Shown here piece by piece: positions 5,914 to 10,741 of a stretch of 10,741 nt of DNA. The notes below the pieces were generated by a model that did not search any database, was not told the DNA's origin, and worked only from the letters and a program-made list of their open reading frames with translations. The position numbers and the translations under genes were made by a program. The stretch spans positions 1-10,741 of the forward strand of contig CAMJXZ010000086.1 in the NCBI GenBank assembly GCA_946409855.1. Reading direction: 5' to 3'. The DNA comes from an uncultured Clostridia bacterium. GTDB lineage: Bacteria > Bacillota > Clostridia > Christensenellales > Aristaeellaceae. Within the stretch, counting starts at the first letter, position 1. Each line of letters begins with the position of its first letter.

Positions 5914-6279
5914 ATGGCGCTGATGCCCGAAGTACAGTTCCTCGTTGCCGACCCCGACCTGGGCGCGCAGCGCTTCACCGTTACCCGGAAGACCGGCGCG
6001 TGGCAGGGCGGACGGCTCGTGATCGACCCGGAGACCGGCACCGAAACCATCGATGCCGCCGGCGTCATCGTGCCGCCGCAGCCCGAGGAAATGGACCGCT
6101 TTCCCGAAGGCGAACGCCATAAGGACCTGAAAGCGGTCTACACCCAGACCATGCTGCACATATCCGACGGCGATTCCGTCTCCGACAAGATCACCTGGCA
6201 CGGCGCGTCCTACAAGATCGTCCGGGTCGACCGCTGGGACGACTGGGGATTCTGCGTCGCCTACGCGGCAAAGGAGTGA
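5914..6279 (+). CDS. Probable head-closure / head-tail joining protein
   Basis: A 121-residue beta-rich protein. Seen: an N-terminal strand pair with RFTVTRKTGAWQGGRLVIDP, a proline segment GVIVPPQPEEMDRFPEGER, then TMLHISDGDSVSDKITWHGA followed by SYKIVRVDRWDDWGFCVAYA. This pattern ('...LxxxDxIxWxGxxYxVxxVxxWxxxGfxxA') resembles stopper or head-closure proteins of the SPP1 gp16 / Hc1 kind, which seal the connector after packaging and bind the tail. The family call is tentative, but position between the gp10-like and tail terminator genes fits. SD AGGAGG (5901-5906) begins in the previous stop codon and is seven bases before the ATG. The stop TGA lies inside the SD region of the next gene. 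Confidence 0.65.
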   Translation: MALMPEVQFLVADPDLGAQRFTVTRKTGAWQGGRLVIDPETGTETIDAAGVIVPPQPEEMDRFPEGERHKDLKAVYTQTMLHISDGDSVSDKITWHGASYKIVRVDRWDDWGFCVAYAAKE

Positions 6280-6284
6280 TGCAT

Positions 6285-6848
6285 ATGGCGGCGCTTACGC
6301 AAAGGCAGCTGGAGGACCTCTTCTGGCGGGCCGCGATCCTGTGCCTCGGCCTGGATCCGGACGATCCGTCCGAAGCCGTACAGAAGCGGGTTCGCGTCAG
6401 CTGGCCCCAGTCGGACACCGGCAACAGCACCTGGGGCAGGGACGAAAACGTGGTCTTCCTCCGCGTCGCTCCCACGCCCGACGATTATTCCCAGCTTAAG
6501 GACATCGAACACGTCTATGACGACGAAGCGGATACGCTGACGGAGCGGGTGACGTACCACCGCTCCTTCTCGGCCAGCTTCGTCTGCTACGGCCCCGACT
6601 CCCTGGAGGACGCGGACCGCATACGGGTCGGCATCCTGCGCGACAGCGTGCACACCGTGCTCAAAAGTCAGGGCGTGGCGATCAACCCCGCGATCCGCGA
6701 TCCCCTCAGGCTGACCGAACCTGACGAATCCGGCGACTGGTGGGAGCGGTACGACGTCACGGTGAATTTCTACGCGCTCACCACCCGCGAATACGACGAG
6801 GGCATGATCACGTCGCTTTCGGGCAATACGATCATCCCGAACGAATGA
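6285..6848 (+). CDS. Tail terminator protein, gp12-like / LIC_12616 type
   Basis: A 187-residue protein that resembles the neck terminator gp12-like (LIC_12616) family, a ring that ends tail growth and forms the tail side of the head-tail joint. Seen: LEDLFWRAAILCLGLDPDDP with the following KRVRVSWPQ, then VVFLRVAPTPDDYSQLKDIE, the strand-rich VTYHRSFSASFVCYGPDSLE, a helix ADRIRVGILRDSVHTVL, and RYDVTVNFYALTTREYDEGM. Tail terminators share this 'helix, R-V-x-x-P, strands, final VNFYxxxxR' order. Three in-frame starts are close together: GTG 6276, ATG 6279 and ATG 6285. AAGGAG at 6271-6276 has good spacing (eight bases) only for ATG 6285, so that is chosen. The next gene follows after 22 bases. 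Confidence 0.8.
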   Translation: MAALTQRQLEDLFWRAAILCLGLDPDDPSEAVQKRVRVSWPQSDTGNSTWGRDENVVFLRVAPTPDDYSQLKDIEHVYDDEADTLTERVTYHRSFSASFVCYGPDSLEDADRIRVGILRDSVHTVLKSQGVAINPAIRDPLRLTEPDESGDWWERYDVTVNFYALTTREYDEGMITSLSGNTIIPNE

Positions 6849-6870
6849 CTCACTACAGGAGGTTTTTAAA

Positions 6871-7983
6871 ATGGCGAACCTTAAAATCGACGATATTGTG
6901 AATGTCGTCGTTTCCACGGCTTCGGCTGTCGCCCCCCGCGACGGATTCAACGTCGGCCTGATCCTCGGCAAGACCGTCGGGACAGGCATGTCCGCCGCCA
7001 ACCGCACCATCGTGGTTACCGGCCTGGACGACATGATCGACGCCGGCTACGCGTCCACCGATCCCGAATACCTGGCCGCGGCGATGTATTTCGGCCAGAC
7101 CCCCCGGCCCTCCAAGCTGGTCGTGGGCCTGATCGTCACTGACGAACCCTACGCCGACGCCCTGGCCGCCTGCCGCGCGTCCAACAGCGACTGGTATGCC
7201 TGCTACATTGCCACCGCCACCGCCCTCACCTCGGCGGAGATCTCTGCCGTCGCGGCCTACGTGGAGACCATCATCGCCTCCTTCTTCTTCGAGGACGGCA
7301 CCGCCGCGGACATCACCAGCGCCACCACCGATATTTTCTCGGTGCTCAAGGGCCTGGGTTACCGGCGCACCTTCGGCCTCTACTCCGGCACCCGCTACGC
7401 CGGCGCGGCCGCCATGGGCTTCGCCATGGGCGCCAACGACGGCACCAACAATTCCGCCTTCACCATGGCCTATAAGACCCTGGTGGGCGTCACCCCCGAC
7501 GACCTGACCGTGACCCAGGTAGGCGTCCTGCAGGGCAAGAACGCCAACTACTACGTCACCCGCGGCGGGGTCTACAACGTGCTCGAAAAGGGCGTCACCG
7601 CCTCCGGCGACTGGTACGACGAGGTGATCGGCCTGGACGGGCTGGCCTACAACATCCAGCGCAACTGCATGGACCTGCTGGCCTCCACCCGCACCAAGAT
7701 CCCCTACACCGACGCCGGAGCCATGCAGTTTGTCCTGGCCTGCAACGCGGCCTGCGCCGACGCGGTCCGCACCGGCTTCCTCACGCCCGGCGTGTGGAAC
7801 AAGGCCCAGGTGCTGGACCTGGAGCCCGGCGATACCATGACCGCCGGATACGTGTGCCAGGCCGAGAGCGTCGGCAGCCGTCCGGCTTCCGAAAAGGCCA
7901 ACCGCATCTGCCCGCCCATCTACTGCTGCGTAAACCTGTCGGGCGCCATCCATTCCGCGACCATCAAGGTTGACGTCCAGTAA
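6871..7983 (+). CDS. Contractile tail sheath protein, DUF3383 type
   Basis: A 370-residue protein fitting DUF3383 (PF11863), the sheath family of many myoviruses. The sheath surrounds the tail tube and contracts to drive it through the host envelope. Seen: an N-terminal strand IVNVVVSTASAVAPRDGFNV with GLILGKT (9-34), PRPSKLVVGLIV (78-89), an alpha/beta core, AYKTLVGVTPDDLTVTQVGV followed by QGKNANYY (200-228), GDWYDEVIGLDGLAYNIQRN (246-265), and the C-terminal strand SGAIHSATIKVDVQ (357-370) expected to link neighbouring subunits. It is much shorter than T4 gp18, as is usual for the family. It has nine cysteines, including CC at 352-353, more than I would expect for a sheath. SD AGGAGG at about 6857-6862. 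Confidence 0.9.
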   Translation: MANLKIDDIVNVVVSTASAVAPRDGFNVGLILGKTVGTGMSAANRTIVVTGLDDMIDAGYASTDPEYLAAAMYFGQTPRPSKLVVGLIVTDEPYADALAACRASNSDWYACYIATATALTSAEISAVAAYVETIIASFFFEDGTAADITSATTDIFSVLKGLGYRRTFGLYSGTRYAGAAAMGFAMGANDGTNNSAFTMAYKTLVGVTPDDLTVTQVGVLQGKNANYYVTRGGVYNVLEKGVTASGDWYDEVIGLDGLAYNIQRNCMDLLASTRTKIPYTDAGAMQFVLACNAACADAVRTGFLTPGVWNKAQVLDLEPGDTMTAGYVCQAESVGSRPASEKANRICPPIYCCVNLSGAIHSATIKVDVQ

Positions 7984-7997
7984 AGGAGGAATCGAGA

Positions 7998-8426
7998 ATG
8001 AACCACAGCACTTATAGCTTTGCGGACGTCGTATTCGTGATGTCCCACCCCGCCGTCGGCACGGTGACCATCACCGGCGAGGGCGTCGGGTCCATCACCG
8101 TTTCCCGCTCCACCGACGTCACCCAGCACGACCTGGCCGCCGACGGCTCCGTGATGGTCTCCAAGATCCTGGCGAGCAACGGCACCATTGCCCTGTCCGT
8201 CCAGCAGACCTCCAGCGCCATGAAGTGGCTGAAGAAGTGGCACGACTACATCCAGGTCGCCCCCACCGAGGAATGGGCCAAGGCCAGCGCGATCCTGAAA
8301 AATCCCGCCCTCGGCGAGACCGTGTCCATCACCGGCATCAGCCCCCAGAAGCACGCCGACGCGGCCTACCAGGCCGCGGGGCAGCAGGTCACCTGGAACC
8401 TGATGGCCGTGGAGATCGCGGGCTGA
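7998..8426 (+). CDS. Tail tube protein, DUF3277 type
   Basis: A 142-residue protein that matches DUF3277 (PF11681), the inner tube protein paired with DUF3383 sheaths. Hexamer rings of it stack to make the channel for DNA. Seen: TYSFADVVFVMSHPAVG (5-21), GEGVGSITVSRSTDV, the hallmark DLAADGSVMVSKI (45-57), NGTIALSVQQTSSAMKWLKK (61-80, family 'GtixvxLxxtSxxxxxL'), and the end GQQVTWNLMAVEIAG (128-142). SD AAAGGAGGAA begins in the sheath stop codon (7981-7983) and lies six or seven bases before the ATG, so sheath and tube are likely made together. No odd features. Confidence 0.88.
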   Translation: MNHSTYSFADVVFVMSHPAVGTVTITGEGVGSITVSRSTDVTQHDLAADGSVMVSKILASNGTIALSVQQTSSAMKWLKKWHDYIQVAPTEEWAKASAILKNPALGETVSITGISPQKHADAAYQAAGQQVTWNLMAVEIAG

Positions 8427-8480
8427 ACGCCCCGCGCGCAATTACCCCAAACGACGAAAAAATACGGGAGGTAACGCCCC

Positions 8481-8975
8481 ATGCCGGCAGAACTTTACAC
8501 TGATATCACCGTAGGTGAAAACACATACGCCATCAAGCGCTTTGACGCCAGGACGGGCCTGAAAATAGCCCGCCTGGTGATTGCGAAAGCCGCGCCGATC
8601 ATCCCGCTCCTCGACAAGGGGGCGGAGGACCCGAAGGCGAAAGCGAAGGGCAAGCCCAAAGGCAAAACGCAGACCGGGCAGAACGCCGCGGACGCGGATC
8701 CGGACAATAACCAGGTCTACGGAGCGGTGGGAGCCATCCTGGATTCCCTCAGCGACGAGGACCTGGATATGATCATCGACAAGTGCCTCAGGGTCTGCTA
8801 TGCAAGGCTTCCCGCGGGCCTCCAGCCCGTCATCGACGAAACGGGCAATTACGGCGTGGAAGGCGTCGAGTACGACATGGGGCTTACCCTCCGGCTTTGT
8901 TTCGAAGCCATCAAGTGGGGCGCCTCCGATTTTTTCGCCGGAAACGGCTCGCTTTTGAACCTGTTTCGGAAGTGA
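8481..8975 (+). CDS. Tail assembly chaperone, short form (lambda gpG-like)
   Basis: A 164-residue protein between the tube and tape measure genes, the fixed place of tail assembly chaperones, which coat the tape measure while the tube forms and are not in the finished virion. Seen: an N-terminal strand region ELYTDITVGENTYAIKRFDA, helix ARTGLKIARLVIAKAAPIIP, a Lys/Gly/Ala/Pro-rich insert (residues 51-62, PKAKAKGKPKGK, leading into an Asn/Asp-rich stretch to 78), then helical VYGAVGAILDSLSDEDLDMI and VEYDMGLTLRLCFEAIKWGA. A T TTT TTC heptamer (8930-8936) at codons 151-152 can send ribosomes into the -1 frame. SD GGGAGGTAA (8466-8474) is six bases before the ATG. Family name is from context and shape, as chaperones diverge fast. 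Confidence 0.8.
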   Translation: MPAELYTDITVGENTYAIKRFDARTGLKIARLVIAKAAPIIPLLDKGAEDPKAKAKGKPKGKTQTGQNAADADPDNNQVYGAVGAILDSLSDEDLDMIIDKCLRVCYARLPAGLQPVIDETGNYGVEGVEYDMGLTLRLCFEAIKWGASDFFAGNGSLLNLFRK

Positions 8976-9184
8976 ACTGGATCGTCGCCGAGCCGGCCAA
9001 CTACGACGCGTACCTCTTCGCGCCGGTGGTGGACGGCATGTGGCGGCAGCATGAACTTTGGGACGGCACGTACACCCTCGGGGACCTCCTGGACGCCCAT
9101 GAGGTCCTCGCCGTCCGGTCCGAAAACGAGCGCCGGGCCAGGGAACAGGCAAGGCTCGAATCAGAATTGCGGCACGGGAGGTGA
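8481..9184 (+). CDS. Tail assembly chaperone, -1 frameshift fusion (lambda gpGT-like)
   Basis: Predicted product read from 8481 to 8936 and then from 8936 to 9184 after a -1 slip: 152 residues of the short form plus 82 new ones, 234 in all. The second frame is open from before the slip site to TGA 9182-9184, keeps gene-like composition, and carries VNWIVAEPANYDAYLFAPVV followed by DGMWRQHELWDGTYTLGDLL, then a charged helix NERRAREQARLESELR. In lambda, gpGT is made at a few percent of gpG; its T part binds the tube protein while the G part binds the tape measure. A -1 fusion at this position is widely conserved in long-tailed phages. The alternative, a separate 70-residue gene from GTG 8972 (GTGA overlap), lacks a good SD and is less likely. 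The exact ratio of the two products cannot be read from sequence. Confidence 0.75.
8930..8936 (+). other. Programmed -1 frameshift slippery heptamer
   Basis: T TTT TTC fits X XXY YYZ with the zero-frame codons TTT (8931-8933) and TTC (8934-8936) for Phe151-Phe152 of the tail assembly chaperone. After a -1 slip both tRNAs re-pair on TTT TTT. It lies 36 bases before the zero-frame stop and well within the open -1 frame, as in other chaperone genes. Confidence 0.8.
8937..8969 (+). promoter_or_regulatory. Possible RNA hairpin(s) just after the frameshift site
   Basis: Two competing folds: GCCG-GAAA-CGGC (8937-8948), a four-pair stem with a GNRA loop, or a seven-pair stem with one bulge between 8938-8945 and 8963-8969. 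Both sit 0-1 base after the heptamer, closer than the usual 5-9 base spacer for a stimulatory structure, so a role is uncertain. Confidence 0.25.
9177..9184 (+). promoter_or_regulatory. Strong SD setting the GTG start of the tape measure gene
   Basis: GGAGGTGA, a near-complete match to the anti-SD, contains the chaperone-fusion stop TGA and ends six bases before GTG 9191. It decides the start, since no ATG occurs nearby in frame until codon 68. Confidence 0.8.
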
Positions 9185-9190
9185 TTTGCC

Positions 9191-10741
9191 GTGGGTGACC
9201 AGGAATTCCTGGTAGACGTATCGTTCAACGTGGACGAAGGCGGCGCGTCGGCAGCGCAGGGCGCGGTCGAAGGCCTTGAAAGCGCCATACAGCAGCTCGG
9301 CGAGATCCTCACCCAGGCCGCGGAGGTCCTCAAGGGCTTTTTCGACAACCTGACCCAGGGCTCAGAGTCCGCAAGCGAAACGGCCTCCGCCATGGGCGAC
9401 GCGGCGGGCGCCATCGGCGAACTGTCCGCCAGCGAAAGCGAGGCGCTGGGATCTTCCCAGGGCCTGGCGGACGCCCTGAACAGCGCGGGGGAAGGCGCGG
9501 GATCCGCGGCCGCGGCCGTGGGCGAATTCGGCGGGGAGACCGATGAGGCCGGTTCCCTCGCGCAGCGTGCCGCCGCCAAATTCCTGGAGGCGGACGAGGC
9601 CGCCCAGATGAAAAAAGCCTCCAAGGGCAAGGACAATTTAAAGCAGCTGGAAAGCCAGATGCAGAAAGCGGCCGGCGCCGCCAAGAAATTCGCCGCGGCC
9701 GCCATCGCGGCCATGGTCGGCTCCTCTTTCTCCAAAACCGTGAAGGACGTGGTGGACTTCAACCGCGGCCTTGCCGACGAGGCGAAGGCCCTTAAAATGT
9801 CCACCGAGGCCGCCAGGGCGCACCTGATCGCCCTGCAGGTCATGGGCAAGACCGCGGCCGACATCAAGGACAGCGCCAGCCTGCAGGCCGTCTACAAGGA
9901 TTTGACGGCCCTGGGCAAAACGCTGGCCCTGCCCGAGGCGGCCAAGGGCGTCGACGGGATCCAGAGGATCGGCGACAGCCTGATGCAGCTCAAGGTGGTC
10001 GGCCAGTACGCGCTGCAGTGGATCTACTACAAATTCAACGAGATCGGCGAAGGCCCGCTGGCGCAGCTCAGGGACAACATCACCGGCATGCGGGACTGGC
10101 TGGCCGGCAACATGTCGAACATCGCCACAGGCATCGGCAAGGCCTTCGCCTGGGTCACCCAGATCATCAATTCGGTGATCACCGTGGTCAAGGGCATCGC
10201 GCAGGCCATCGACAGCCTGCCGCCCTCCATCAAAACAGCGGGGGCCATCGCCCTGGCGGTCATCGCGGCTATCCACTCCAAAGCCTTCCTGCTCACCGCC
10301 ATCGTCGGCGCGATCCTGCTCCTCGTGGACGATTTCGTCACGTACATGCAGGGCGGGCAGTCGGTCTTCGGCGGCTTCTGGGGCGCATGTATCGAATGGG
10401 CCCAGAAGGTGCAGCCCTACGTCGAAGAATTCGTCCATTACTTCGATGCGGGCCTGAGGGCCATCGGCGAAGCCATCAAATGGCTGGCCGATTTCATGGG
10501 CGCGGACCTGCTGGTGGCCATCGGCCTGGTATCCGCTGCCCTCTGGGCCCTGTCCGCCAACCCGATCATCCTGATCATCTCGGCGGTCATCGCCCTGATC
10601 GCGGGCATCGGCTGGCTGGTGGAAAACTGGGACCTGGTGCAAGCGAAAGTGGCCGAAGTATGCGGGGCCATCGTCCTGTGGCTCCTCCAGGCTTGGGAGG
10701 ACATCAAGGCCGCCTGGGACGGCGCGGTAGCCTGGTTCGGC
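9191..10741 (+). CDS. Tape measure protein, N-terminal 517 residues (3' partial)
   Basis: An open frame from GTG 9191 to the window end without a stop, 517 residues so far. Tape measure proteins fill the tail tube, set its length, and act in DNA passage at the host membrane. Seen: FLVDVSFNVDEGGASAAQGA (6-25) and a helix IQQLGEILTQAAEVLKGF; a Ser/Ala/Gly/Glu-rich stretch (58-125); VDFNRGLADEAKALKMSTEA (188-207), typical of these proteins; and two hydrophobic segments, AFLLTAIVGAILLLVDDFVT (365-384, followed by YMQGG) and NPIILIISAVIALIAGIGWL (457-476, followed by VENWD). The 'LLLxDDxxTYxQGG' and 'NPIxLIIxAVxxLxxGxxWLxxNWD' patterns are well known in tape measure proteins. It follows the chaperone gene, as expected. 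Full length and tail length cannot be judged. Confidence 0.9.
   Translation, partial: MGDQEFLVDVSFNVDEGGASAAQGAVEGLESAIQQLGEILTQAAEVLKGFFDNLTQGSESASETASAMGDAAGAIGELSASESEALGSSQGLADALNSAGEGAGSAAAAVGEFGGETDEAGSLAQRAAAKFLEADEAAQMKKASKGKDNLKQLESQMQKAAGAAKKFAAAAIAAMVGSSFSKTVKDVVDFNRGLADEAKALKMSTEAARAHLIALQVMGKTAADIKDSASLQAVYKDLTALGKTLALPEAAKGVDGIQRIGDSLMQLKVVGQYALQWIYYKFNEIGEGPLAQLRDNITGMRDWLAGNMSNIATGIGKAFAWVTQIINSVITVVKGIAQAIDSLPPSIKTAGAIALAVIAAIHSKAFLLTAIVGAILLLVDDFVTYMQGGQSVFGGFWGACIEWAQKVQPYVEEFVHYFDAGLRAIGEAIKWLADFMGADLLVAIGLVSAALWALSANPIILIISAVIALIAGIGWLVENWDLVQAKVAEVCGAIVLWLLQAWEDIKAAWDGAVAWFG

Noticed and set aside
6853..7953. A 366-codon minus-strand frame opposite the sheath gene.
   Set aside because: Same register effect; composition is Gly/Val/Ala/His-rich and the plus strand encodes a clear DUF3383-type sheath.
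8972..9184. An independent 70-residue gene starting at GTG 8972 (GTGA overlap).
   Set aside because: No properly spaced SD is present, while a perfect slippery heptamer in the right phase and place explains the frame. Kept as a weaker alternative.
9638..10642. A 334-codon minus-strand frame opposite the tape measure gene.
   Set aside because: The plus strand has an uninterrupted, recognisable tape measure protein over the same bases; the reverse frame is Asp/Gly/His-rich without an SD or family signal.

Overview
The window is one densely packed, plus-strand block of tailed-phage (or prophage) virion genes: head, neck and contractile tail, in the usual transcription order. Base composition is high in G+C (roughly 60-65% by eye). 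Almost every gene has a strong AGGAGG-type Shine-Dalgarno (SD) sequence, and neighbouring genes overlap by 1-4 bases or lie close together. The largest gap between genes is 54 bases (8427-8480), so no stretch over 300 bases lacks a gene. I saw no tRNA, CRISPR array, insertion sequence, integrase, attachment site or clear terminator. The host cannot be named. The families occur in phages of both Gram-positive and Gram-negative bacteria. High G+C, strong SDs and a GDxGKVL repeat protein fit a GC-rich Firmicutes (for example gut clostridial) phage, but this is only an inference.

Head region (1-4913): the C-terminal end of a portal protein; a Mu gpF/SPP1 gp7-like minor head protein; a small unknown protein; a small two-repeat GDxGKVL protein (possible head fibre or decoration); a DUF2213-type protein that looks like a head protease joined to a scaffold; a cement/decoration protein; a DUF2184-type major capsid protein; and a small basic-tailed unknown.

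Neck region (4910-6848): a DUF4054-type head-tail connector, an HK97 gp10-like tail completion protein, a probable head-closure protein, and a tail terminator of the gp12-like/LIC_12616 type.

Tail region (6871-10741): a DUF3383-type sheath and DUF3277-type tube, which together mark a contractile (myovirus) tail; a tail assembly chaperone with a textbook -1 frameshift heptamer (T TTT TTC) leading into a second frame; and the first 517 residues of the tape measure protein, which runs off the window.

The overall system is a known type. The observations most worth checking are: (a) an internal SD/ATG, and perhaps an extended -10, in a sharp AT-rich island inside the DUF2213 gene, which would give a separate scaffold protein as in lambda C/Nu3 or herpesvirus UL80/UL80.5; (b) a His-Ser-His arrangement in the protease part; (c) the chaperone frameshift; and (d) the two-repeat small head protein. 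I did not find a clearly new defence or mobile system.
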